Assembly (NCBI GenBank): GCA_903923925.1
Contig: CAIXZF010000035.1
Location: 372,001-436,000 of the forward strand
Direction: 5' to 3'
DNA: 64,000 nucleotides
From: an uncultured Bacteroidales bacterium
Lineage (GTDB): Bacteria; Bacteroidota; Bacteroidia; Bacteroidales; CAIXZF01
Below are positions 15,001-20,200 of this stretch, one piece after another (the first letter of the stretch is position 1; the number at the start of each line of letters is the position of its first letter). Position numbers and translations under genes: made by a program. The notes beneath the pieces were generated by a model that saw nothing but the letters and a program-made list of their open reading frames with translations, did not search any database and was not told the DNA's origin.

Positions 15001-15585
15001 TAAAGTTAAAGGCAATGGTTGTTGTGATATAGAAGGACTTGTATGTACGTTGCCATCTGTAAAGGTTGCAGGTAATATTGTAAAATTGGGATCTGAATAA
15101 TTGTTAAGATTTGGGTTTGGGTTCCATACCAGATTTGTATAACCTGAATGATTGTGCATATGAAACTTTAAATTGACCAGTAATCCGGAACCAATTGTTA
15201 TCGATCCGCTGATAATGAAAAAGCCGATTGTAACTGTGCCAGCATCATCATTGGCAAGAAAAATACCATTTACATTGGGATTCAGGTTTAAATACGTAAT
15301 AGTATTCTGCGCATTTAGTACCGGAGACATCACTGTAGTGTCGTAAGTAAACTGTAAAGAAGCTGACGCGACATTAGTGAAGTTCTGTACGTTAACAGGT
15401 ACTAGAACGTCCTGACCAGGACAGGTACTAACCGTTCCCAAAGTGGTAACGATGTTCTGAGCCTGAGTGTTGGCTGAGAAAGTGACCAGTGCAAATAGCA
15501 ATGCTATTACTACGGCATTTGTCACATTCCTTGTTGCTGAAAAAGCATCATTTACTTTTTTCATGAGCGTAAGGTTTGGTTCCAT
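1..15585 (-). CDS. Giant secreted poly-cohesin/Ig-like repeat protein (C-terminus beyond window)
   Basis: The frame is open from the ATG at 15585 to base 1, giving 5195 codons, and the protein continues past the left edge. A second in-frame ATG at 15564 is an equally good start; both precede a hydrophobic signal segment ending near ANTQAQ. Order after the signal: cohesin-like module 1 (about residues 40-180), an Ig-like module with YQWQ and YRC motifs, a long stretch of PKD/Ig-like modules (about residues 280-1610), then nine further cohesin-like modules separated by Ig-like modules (about 1615-4310). Arrays of a 74-residue repeat follow modules 8, 9 and 10, and the last readable part returns to PKD-like sequence with PYTYSW motifs. 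Most cohesin modules carry one Cys near the start (CPG/CAG) and one near the end (CEYxDxDGN), a likely disulfide. I saw no catalytic domain. It is probably a T9SS-exported surface scaffold or adhesin; the sorting domain would lie outside the window. I saw no stop in the reading, but a sequencing frameshift cannot be excluded by eye. Confidence 0.9.
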   Translation of the reverse strand, partial: MEPNLTLMKKVNDAFSATRNVTNAVVIALLFALVTFSANTQAQNIVTTLGTVSTCPGQDVLVPVNVQNFTNVASASLQFTYDTTVMSPVLNAQNTITYLNLNPNVNGIFLANDDAGTVTIGFFIISGSITIGSGLLVNLKFHMHNHSGYTNLVWNPNPNLNNYSDPNFTILPATFTDGNVHTSPSISQQPLPLTLAPGATGSITLTGVETISYQWQLSVNSGTSYSNLNNNATYSNVTTNTLTISNALLGMNNYKYRCVLGGNCPIPYNFTNSNAVNLTVSVPCPTAYLVSGGGTVCTTGPGAAISLANSQLGVFYQLKNGTIAIGSPITGTGSGISFPAQTAVGTYSVVGTNDCGSTTMTGTVSIVNVSPPTASISGTPQVCAGVTAQLNVNLTGSKPLSLVYSDGTNQFTINGITQNFYPLQVTPIVTTTYTLVSVSNVYCSGTVSGSGVVTVKPAPQITVANNGPLCPGATLNLTANGGISYQWAGPNSFFTTNQNPTILNVSALNSGTYAITVTGSNSCTATGSTEVVINPSTPSAAGTISGPATACQGTTGLVFSVAPISGATSYIWSLPSGVTLTSGGNTNSITVSVTNSAITGIVSVHGENNCGVGAASNHALTISSIPIASASAINSPVCAGLTLNLQANGGSIYNWAGPNGFASTQQNPSIINVTTAASGSYSVTVSNSGGCSAVASFSATVNPVPTASAGSNSPICAGQALNLTSGAASTYSWSGPNGFTSTSQNPTIPAAQISATGNYSLTITNGSGCQATTSISVTVRALPIAGASNTGPVCAGSPLELHATGGSTYSWSGPIGFSNGTQNPIISSPIVANSGTYTVTVTGSNGCSATATTAVTINARPTANAGTDQNTIIGNSVTLNGSASGGSGVYSYSWSPAASLVNANVQNPTTIALPFTTTFSLVVTDLSSACQSAADQVVVNVSSTPLTVNASVLPSNIICQGSQVQLTANAQGGSGNYTYVWGSTPGGFTSGIFNPTATPSVTTVYSVTVSDGISSTSGSVTVTVNPLPSVYGVGGGGGYCQGTAGVNVTLSGSQFDYQYSLFLNGIYQSQKSGTGLPLSFGPLTEPGSYTISALSPASCQSAMTGTAQISVNQNPIVNAGVDQTINVGSVTTLSGLVLGTGSFVYSWTPAALVVNPSNATTLTHSLTSTTVFTLNVTNQATACSGSDQLTVNVTNVPLAVQASGNPLTICQGAQVTLSASATGGTGVYTFTWNTIDGFSASGPVVTDNPTSSKTYTVVVSDGLTNASTTVNITVNPLPIVFNVIGGGNSCAGNGVAVSLDGSQSGVHYQLFLNGNPLSNIINGNGSSISFGTQALAGTYTAVATNNTTLCTSTMDFEAFVQVFNNPTAHAGPDQNIQYNTSTTLSGSATGKSGDSYTYHWEPASKLVNPNIQNPTTTALLASTTFTLVVTNTTSGCVSQSDAVVVNVSTALITVNATATPQVICAGASIQLNATVSGGTGSYTYSWTASNGYTSSILNPIVNPSSSLTYHLVVSDGITSSSSDVAVTVNPLPTAFAVSGGGTGCSGSSQFMVNLSGSEVGVSYAMYINGTYFGFVGDGTGSAISFGPYSTSGEYTIIGHSNGCQNWMSGNAHIEIITTPVIIVNPSDINVNEGGSGSFQVISTSDCTYQWLVSSNDGISWSDITDGGFYSGSTTSVLDVTGAILEMNGYLYHCILSNSGCSVSTTDAQLNVSVAGQDIITSIDNSGFCAGPISVPVNVQNLFNVASISLTLQYNSSVLQYTGFSNVNPGLNDQFLLTINATSSLIQISHFSLTPSNIGNGVLLDLNFNYLGGTSNLNWDLSVAENCQYTDIDALTIAASFINGGVHTNGAIAPVVSLNPLNSTVLSGNPASFTISASGASSYQWQVSSNGTLWTNLSNGLTYNGVTTSTLNIPSTTVGMNGMKYHCVVSEPVCGLSATSNFATLTITVITNDIITTIGSTQACAGNAISVPFAGQNLENVAAISLTLLYDPSVLEYTGYQNVNPIFNASDINIFSIPGNWRFSWFSLTPINMASGNFADISFNYLGGSSNLTWDVTTPGACEYNDYDGNPLSAVFSNGAITPSGAMPQINSQPLSIVVADGQNGTFAISAANAGTYQWQFSADGGNWSNLNNGGVYSGTSTAVLTLTGVNYGINGYFYRCVVTSGSCTAVSDAATLTVTPFVTDIVTSIGNSTACSGDQIVVPVNGQYLQNVAAISLTLNYNPAVLTYENYQNLNSAFSPSEININSTPGQWFFSWFSLTPINLNSADIIDLVFTYNGGTTNLTWDLTTPGFCEYDDFDGNSLPAIYNNGIATSNGLLAEITGQPVNLTVNDGDNANFSLIANNASAYQWQISTNGGGSWNNISNGGMYSGATSSNLVLTAVNFTLNSYKYRCLVTGDVCVVTSNAATLSVYSAGSVILTTAANATECPGNTVVVPVNGQYLYNVAAISLTLNYNPGVLSYEGYQNLNSAFNPSEININAIPGQWFFSWFSLTPVNLNSADIIDLVFTYNGGTSNLTWDVTTPGFCEYNDFDGNSLASAYNNGTVTSSGAVAEITAQPVNQAVNDGSNANFSITANNASTYQWQISTNGGVSWTNIIDGGMYSGATTSNLVLTAVNYTLNTNQYRCLVTGDVCVEISNSALLTVYTAGSVVLTTASNVTECAGNTVVIPVNGQYLYDVAAISLTLLYDPAVLTYNNILNLNSAFNMAEVNIFSLPGDLRFSWFSLTPVNLFNENLFDIDFTFNGGYTNLTWDVATSGNCEYTDYNGNSLLANYTNGSVSSAGISPTFNSQPSSVAVNHHDNATFDVVVSGAVSYQWQVSMNGGLNWTDLSENSVYSGVTSDELLITNAIYLYNGNQYRCVVAGEYCTLNSSAATLTVIAPEQFTIITTAGSENSCPGSDIVIPINVTDFYNVASISLSLDYDASVLDYTGYSNLNPGLADGLVSPTVGQFLFSWYSLTPLSLGDGKIVDLMFHYNGGISDLTWDIVTPGYCEYTDFDANTMSASFVNGTVSSSAVQAVLNSNPLDVTAYASESATFSVDATNVTSYQWQVSNDGGSSWSNVIDGATYNGASTSALTIPYLVYELNNNLYHCVVSGTCGLNSTSTAASLTVIIQPTIIITAGTVVNCANSITIPVTAENFDNVAAMSLTLNYDNSVLNYEGYENLNAGFASGFISINSIGGQIKAGMFTIAPISIGNGLLFDLNFSSTGGSSALTWDVTVPGNCMIQNINLFVLTTTFVDGTATVNPLPIVTLGQTISTCIDSEPFALNGLPEGGAYSGVGVEGNMFYPSSNGAGTFVVTYTFTDGNGCTNSASQEITVNPLPEVSFGMVNSICLNAETINLSGTPEGGLFSGNGVENNTFNASNAGTGIHTITYFYTDGNGCSNTATQEINVLPVPSILSNPVSLSVDEGGNATFSVIAENAGLYQWQVSSDGGANWADVANNAVYSGVSTTELVISGASYDMNGNQYHCTASGDCSPSVTSEAAVLTVYPVLTITAGSVTQCAGNFVIPVTAEHFYSIASMSLTLNYDNTVLTYTGYQNVNPVLNTGVIVISELDGQVKAGAFSITPLNLGDGLLVEYLFSSTGGSTSLTWDLTTPGNCEFANFDEHLLTVHYNNGSVVVNALPTVTLDPSTAACIDASPVILNGMPEGGSYSGTGLEGNLFFPAIAGVGVHTISYTYTDNNGCVNSTTQEITVNALPEINFGPIAAVCFNSNAVELSATPEGGIFTGTAVEGNLFDPAVAGAGTYTISYTYTDGNGCTNSASQEITVNTLPVVTLNELGSICINANPIALTGLPEGGSYSGIGVEGNMFYPAVAGAGTYSITYTYTNENGCTASSSQAVTVNALPEVTLGQLGAVCISAFPIVLNGTPTGGVYSGTGVDGDIFYPSVAGAGAFSITYTYSDVNGCTNSSIQEITVNALPEVVFNALSPICLNAEPLLLNATPAGGVYSGTGIVENMFNPSVSGLGTFTLTYTYTDGNGCINSASQDITVNEVSQLVAIGSSVICAGETADITVEFIGGVAPWTFVYNGNTITTSANPYIFSVSPTISTIYDFTSVSDANMCTSNIQTSVNITVLPITSILSSPSSVTVDETGNTSFSVEAQNATGYQWQVSTNGGNDWADISEIGIYSGTNTATLTLAGVTLAMNGYEYQCIVSGTCPTTTISGSATLTVNPIIKTIAGNAVSCAGNVVIPITVEHMYGVASMSLSLNYDNSVLNYVGYQNVNSELLNGFYQIDAYNSQIKAGFFSVIPANIGDGLLFDIVFSSTGGFSNLTWDLVEVGNCEYQNLDGNNITSVYINGDVLIHALPVVTLAPVAPLCINSSSIVLNGLPSGGVYSGTSIDGDVFYPTIAGAGVFAITYTYTDNYGCVNSTIQEITVNALPEINFGAIAAVCFNSNSVELNATPQGGIFTGTAVEGNMFDPATAGPGTYTITYTYTDGNSCTNSTTQEITVNALPVVTLSEPGSMCISANPIALTGLPEGGSYSGVGVAGNMFYPSVAGAGTFTITYTYTDENACTVSTSQPVTVNDLPVVSLDQLGAVCNNASPVALNGTPAGGVYSGTSVEGNVFYPTIAGTGVFAITYTYTDGNGCINSTMQEIIVNALPEINFGAIAAVCFNSNSVELNAAPQGGIFTGTAVEGNMFNPAVAGPGTYTITYTYTDGNGCTNSASQEITVNALPVVTLSEPGNICVSANALTLYGSPVGGSYSGVGVEGNMFYPAVAGPGTYTISYTYTNENGCTSSTSQPVTVNALPVVTLGELGAVCNNASPISLYGTPAGGVYSGSGVIGNVFNPELTEVGVHTITYTFTDEFGCANFATQEITTLEATFVSIGNLGGICQNADVFALTQGQPAGGTYSGTGVVGNTFNPAEAGVGTHLITYTYTNTYGCTTSATTTIVVNPLSNPIIVPVSPVCYNAPAVTLVGLPAGGTFSGTGVVGNTFDPATVATGTYTITYTFTNEFGCISSTSLNVDVVKPLQFTVIGGGAFCAGGSGFVVALASSEIGMQYHLYRNGIATGVVVSGTGSVISFGTQIVAGTYTVVGVNSVTACSVPMFGSAEIIVNPAPNVYTGGYSIICQGTSTTLNANVVGGTGPYNYQWIPATNLSNATIANPIANPASTAFYTVIVTDANGCTDSDNALVVVNQAANVNAGPDKTITLGLSTTLNSYVTGGHAPYTYSWTPAIGLNNANILSPLASP
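670..2663 (-). repeat. Tandem 222-base repeat array 3 (9 units, 666-base super-repeat)
   Basis: Nine direct repeats follow cohesin module 10. Exact 222-base boundaries fall at 2663, 2441, 2219, 1997, 1775, 1553 and 1331; the last three units are a few bases longer and more diverged. Units fall in three types that recur in order, giving a 666-base period: the stretch from 1553 to about 1780 is nearly identical to the stretch from 2219 to about 2446. This points to recent duplication or gene conversion. Confidence 0.87.
3602..4712 (-). repeat. Tandem 222-base repeat array 2 (5 units)
   Basis: Five direct repeats of exactly 222 bases follow cohesin module 9, with boundaries at 3602, 3824, 4046, 4268, 4490 and 4712. 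Units keep GG.(Y/F)(S/T)G, a YTYTD.NGC or close variant, and Q.(I/V)TVN. They end in a different Ig/PKD-like unit between about 3360 and 3602. Confidence 0.88.
5399..5843 (-). repeat. Tandem 222-base repeat array 1 (2 units)
   Basis: Two direct repeats of 222 bases (74 residues) lie after cohesin module 8, with boundaries at 5399, 5621 and 5843. Each unit reads LP.V..G..., one Cys, GG..SG.GVE.N.F, YTDGNGC and QEI.V. The fold looks like the Ig-like family common in Bacteroidota surface proteins. Confidence 0.85.
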
Positions 15586-15803
15586 AATTTGAAATATTTG
15601 ATGATTTTATTATTTGTTTTTATTTAAATATCTTTAATGTTTACATAATAAAATGGCAACAAGCACTCCAACTTGCTTTTGCATGTTAGAATAGCCTCTG
15701 CCTAATGTAACATTATATGTTTCTTATTGTCGTAAAATATTTTCTTTAAATTATACTCATTTTATTATAACAATTCAAACTATATTATGGTTTGATTATC
15801 TAG

Positions 15804-15842
15804 GTAAAATAGTTTATAAGAGAAGAACAGAGACTATTTTAC
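15804..15842. promoter_or_regulatory. Perfect 10-base inverted repeat in the giant-gene leader
   Basis: GTAAAATAGT at 15804-15813 is mirrored by ACTATTTTAC at 15833-15842. It sits about 220 bases upstream of the start codon, inside the predicted transcript. Its function is unknown. Confidence 0.5.
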
Positions 15843-15984
15843 TCATTTGTTCGCCCTCTTTTTTGTATCGCCACAAAATACTAACAATTTTTGAATTTTA
15901 TGCGTTAATCTTTATTAATAAAAAGTTAATAAATCTCTGACTAAATCTCTTTTATTTAAATTGAATAAAACACTTTTACAAGCA

Positions 15985-16015
15985 CAAACCTACACTATTT
16001 TTTACAACTTCGCAA
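15985..16015 (-). promoter_or_regulatory. Candidate Bacteroidota promoter for the giant gene
   Basis: On the minus strand, TAGGTTTG (15992-15985) fits the TAnnTTTG -7 element and lies 20 bases downstream of TTG (16015-16013). The predicted start near 15978 would give a leader of about 390 bases. Closer near-matches, such as one at 15784-15776 with one extra base, are weaker. Confidence 0.38.
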
Positions 16016-16079
16016 CCTAAATTTGAAAAAAAAAGCTGAAAACGTCATTAATATGCTAACAAATAATTAAAATAATCGT

Positions 16080-17120
16080 CTATTGAATAATAAACTTTTT
16101 ACATATGCGAAACTGTTCTGTTGATGTTGAACCATATAAAATCAGGTAGTAACTTCCAGCACTATAGTTATTTGTATTAATTAAGAGTTCTGATTTACCT
16201 AAAACAGGACGAAAACACTCACAAATTGTGAATTGATTACCAGTTGCATTAACTAGCCTGATATTCAGTGATATATATTTATTAACAAAAAGATTTAATT
16301 TGATGTTATCTGTAACCGGATTATTTATGTATTGAATGCTCAATGGTGCATTCTTTTCTGTTTCATTTATGGCATCCGGGCCTTTGGTTTTGAACCTGAC
16401 TATAGTTGACCAAAGTGTTGTATCATAAGGATTATATCCGCGTATTCGGCTAAAATAATTTGTGTTTTCAGTTAACCCATTATATTGTATTGTTGTTCCA
16501 AATATTGAATTTTGTGAAATACTTACTTGTTGAAACGTGGAATCTTCTGAAATTTGAAGTTCATAATGAGGTGCACAATTTGACCCTGTCCAACTAAATC
16601 CGAGGTTAGTTGGTTGGTTAATCGCAAAATTCGGAGGGTTTAATATGCCTGGAATTTGCATGTGATTTTCAATGATCCCATTAAAGAATTTTGAAGGCAA
16701 TTCATTCCCGTCAAGGTCTGTGTAAACGCAACTTCCTGCAGTGGCAACATCCCAATTTAGCTGAATTGGGGAGTGGCCAAGATATTCGAACTTTAGATCA
16801 AGTATACTTCCATTTCCAATTGTAACTGGCTGGAGGGAAAACCAGGAGATTATAATTTGTTGATTTGTGGCATTTATAAAAAATAGACCTGAATTAAATA
16901 CTGGATTTAAGTTCTCGTAGGATTGGTATTTTAAATAGCTTGTATCGTATTTAATTATTAATGATATGGATGCTATGTTGTTAAAATTTTCTACTGATAC
17001 TGGTATTATCACATTACCCGGACAAATAGTAATCTGTGGAAGACTTGAAATAATTGTATCCTGACTAAATGATGAAAAAGGCAGGTAGATAATAAGTAAT
17101 AACGATATAAGTTTTTTCAA
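16080..17120 (-). CDS. Secreted single-cohesin protein with T9SS-like C-terminal domain
   Basis: 346 residues. A signal peptide (about 1-20) is followed by one cohesin-like module (about 22-150) of the same type as in the giant neighbour, with CPG at the start and CVYTDLDGNE at the end, so the probable disulfide pair is kept. A fibronectin-III-like region follows (about 155-245; FSWTGS, YELQIS, YFSRIRGYN). The last 85 residues have the strand pattern of a type IX secretion sorting domain (NPVTDNIKL, SAGSYYLILYG, KKFIIQ). It lies between the 2240-residue protein and the giant protein, all on the minus strand. No good -7 box was seen in the 50 bases before the start, so it may depend on read-through from upstream. 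No enzyme motif was seen. Confidence 0.85.
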   Translation of the reverse strand: MKKLISLLLIIYLPFSSFSQDTIISSLPQITICPGNVIIPVSVENFNNIASISLIIKYDTSYLKYQSYENLNPVFNSGLFFINATNQQIIISWFSLQPVTIGNGSILDLKFEYLGHSPIQLNWDVATAGSCVYTDLDGNELPSKFFNGIIENHMQIPGILNPPNFAINQPTNLGFSWTGSNCAPHYELQISEDSTFQQVSISQNSIFGTTIQYNGLTENTNYFSRIRGYNPYDTTLWSTIVRFKTKGPDAINETEKNAPLSIQYINNPVTDNIKLNLFVNKYISLNIRLVNATGNQFTICECFRPVLGKSELLINTNNYSAGSYYLILYGSTSTEQFRICKKFIIQ

Positions 17121-17164
17121 GGTTTTGTTTTTGTAAAAGTAAACATAAGATGCAAATAAAGAAA

Positions 17165-17199
17165 AAAAAAGGGCGTCTCATTGAGACGCCCTTTTTTAA
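17165..17199 (-). terminator. Rho-independent terminator after the 2240-residue gene
   Basis: A 10-base perfect stem, GGGCGTCTCA (17171-17180) with TGAGACGCCC (17182-17191), is flanked by an A-run and a T-run, so it can act on both strands. It starts about 17 bases after the stop codon at 17215. Confidence 0.92.
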
Positions 17200-17214
17200 A
17201 GAAGTTATTAGCTG

Positions 17215-20200
17215 TTATTCGCCAATAACCATAGATTTAGTTTTGGTAATACCATTAACATCGAGTTTGTAATAGTATACACCACGTTGAATGTTGGTAG
17301 CATCGAAATTAACGAAATGTGTTCCAACAGTTTGATCTGTATTAACAAGAGTTACAACTTCTTCTCCCAGTACATTGAATACTTTCAGAGTTACAAAACC
17401 TGATTTAGGCATTGTGTAACTGATTTGAGTAGTCTGGCTGAATGGGTTTGGATAATTGCTGAGACTGTAATCGTCTGCGTTTACACTTGAAACAAGTCTA
17501 GGCATTAACAAACTTACGTTGTCGTAATCGTTTGCTGATTCATTGCTAAGAACACTTTCTTCAGTTGAAATGAAGCTCATGTCTTTCTTAGTAATTGAAT
17601 TTGCTTTAACACTTAATTTCAGCAGAACATCACCAGCCTTTAGGTTAAGAGCTTCTGTACTGAACCATGCAAGTCTCAGGTTGCCATCTTTTGCTGAATA
17701 AACAAGGTTTTCTGAAGTATTAGCTACAGTAACACCTGTGATTTCTAGGTTAGAAGGGTAATTGAGTACAAGAGAAATTGCACCAACAGTCATTGCATTT
17801 TCTGCATAGATTGGAAGTTCAACCGTTCCGTCAAGTAGCATACTGCCTTCAGTTCTGAGGTTAACAGTAGGAGTTTGTTTGAAAGGAGCAGGTGTCGATG
17901 GTGGGATATAACTACCATTAACATCACCAGCGCAAAGTGCTTTCAAATTTTGAGTCTTATTTGCTGTTCCGTCTACTACTACTGAGAAGTGCTCATAATA
18001 CCAGTCTGGTCCACCAGGAGCTGATACATATGGAGGCAAGAAACTTGGAATAGAGCCTACGAATCTCCTTGATACTGCAAGAGCATCAGCAGAGTTTGGT
18101 AAACCGTTACCATTTACGTCAGCTGCAAGAATTCTTAAACCTGCGAGCATTGGAGGTAATTGTACAAAGTGACGAAGGATAGCTAAAGCATCACTTGCAT
18201 TCAATCCACCATGAGCTTTTTGAGTTGCAAAGTTGATAGAATATGTACCATTAGCGATTGTGCTGAACAAATAATGTCCAAGGTTATCTGTAATAGTAGT
18301 ATATGCTAAAGTACCATTCTGTGACAATGAAACAGTAGAATTGTTCATTGCTGTGTTTGCGTTATTGTCGTATTTAACATAACCGGAAACATCTGAACAT
18401 GTACCGTAAGTTAATAAACCATCTGTATAGTTACTTGGCATTACACCTAGTATGAGGTTTGAGAACTGACTTGGCTCTGATCCGCCAACAGTCCAGATAA
18501 GACTATGTGAACCTGGAGATGTTGTGTAGATAATGTTAAATAATGCCTGTCCATCAGGAATATTAGTAGGTGTAACTGAGAACCAGTTAGCCTGTAATGA
18601 AGATGCAGCAACATTAAATACAATCTGTCCACTGGCTAGTGCAGGATTTTCGAATTCATAACCTGCATATGTTAAACCAGCAGTCCAGCTTAATGAAAGA
18701 AGGAAGCTGTTAACATTATTAAAGTTAGTAACTGTAACTGGAATGCTCTTTGTACCAGGACATGTTTCAGTTATAGTAGGAGCAGTTACATGAATCGGAG
18801 GAATCGGAGCAGAAATGTAAACACCATAATCTTCTACTTCACCCCATGATGTGATACCACATGGTGCAAGTGTGTTTACTGAACCGTCGACAATCCTAAC
18901 CCTCATTGTTGTTGGGCCAGGCAGTGCAGTTGCTGGAACTGATACGTTTGCTGAGTATGGTCCACCACCCGGGTTACCATTGAAAGCAATAAGTTCGCCA
19001 ACATCTTCCCAATCGAAATCCTGATTGTAGTCAATCCATGCACCGCATAGGTCAGCATAATATGGGAATCCGTTTACTACTGACATTGGATAAACTGTTC
19101 CAACTGCCAAAGTAGTAGAGATATTTGTATAGTTACTGTAATGCTGTCCTGCTGCCATACCAGTTGTATTGTTGATAGTTCCAATTGTTACGTTGGAAAT
19201 ATACTCATAGCTATTGGTTGCACCTGCTGGGCAGTATTTAGGCGGATTCAGTGCTAATCTGAAAGTGTACTTGTTATGTGATAAACAGGTCATATCATAC
19301 TCGGCGAAGTTTGGAGCTACGATAAGTGCATAAGTACCTGGCTGCATATTAAGTTCGATACTGTCAGTTGAACATCTGTTGAAAGTTTTGAAAGTAAGGA
19401 TGTTACTGCTTGAACATGGAAGACTTACAAGAATGAAGTCAGCAAGGAATTCAGCAGTACCTTTAATTTTAACACTTTTTGATGATGTTAAAGTAAACCT
19501 GTACCAGTCAGTATCTCTCATTGTATCAACAAGCCATGTGGATCCACAGAATGCTTGTCCGTTTAGCATGTCAACATACTGAGCAACTGGCATATTACAG
19601 CCACCATTCAGGTCAAGAGCACAATCTTCTGGCTCCTGAATATAGTTTGGATAGCATGTAATTGTACCGCAAGCTGTGTTGTAGATCTTTTTGCCTGTAG
19701 AGTCGTTCTGCTGCTTTGGATCACCGGTAACACCGCTTATCCAGGCCTGTACGATGTACATACCAGGAGCTGACATATCAAGGTCGGTCTGGAATGCATA
19801 GGTCATTTCTTCACCTGGTTGTAAAGCGTAGTTAGCAGTATAAAATCCCCAGTTTTCTGTTACAACTGCACCATTATTAAATTTATAATGAAGGTCAAAG
19901 TTGTCAACAGCGGTTGCACCAAGGTTTCTTACAGCTACACCAATAGGCTCATGTGCAGTTAAGTTACCACTCATTGGATAATTGATCCACTTCAAAGCGA
20001 GGTCAACGCTAACTGGTTCATTTACAAAAGGAATGGCGAATCCGCACATTTCAATTCCATGAGCAAATCCATTAACAAGACTCATGTTGAGGCCGGTTGG
20101 ACTGTATTTGAAAAGATTACCTGATGACGTATAGGCAGCAAGGAAAAGCTTACCTGTTGAATAATTAAATTCAGCATCCTGAGCATAATTCCATGCACCT

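Larger units (their letters stand above)
15586..16079. other. 494-base AT-rich intergenic leader of the giant gene
   Basis: No coding region is supported here. It holds a candidate promoter (15985-16015) and a perfect 10-base inverted repeat (15804-15813 with 15833-15842, 19-base loop). The hairpin is not followed by a T-run on either strand, so it looks more like a leader structure or operator than a terminator. Confidence 0.6.
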
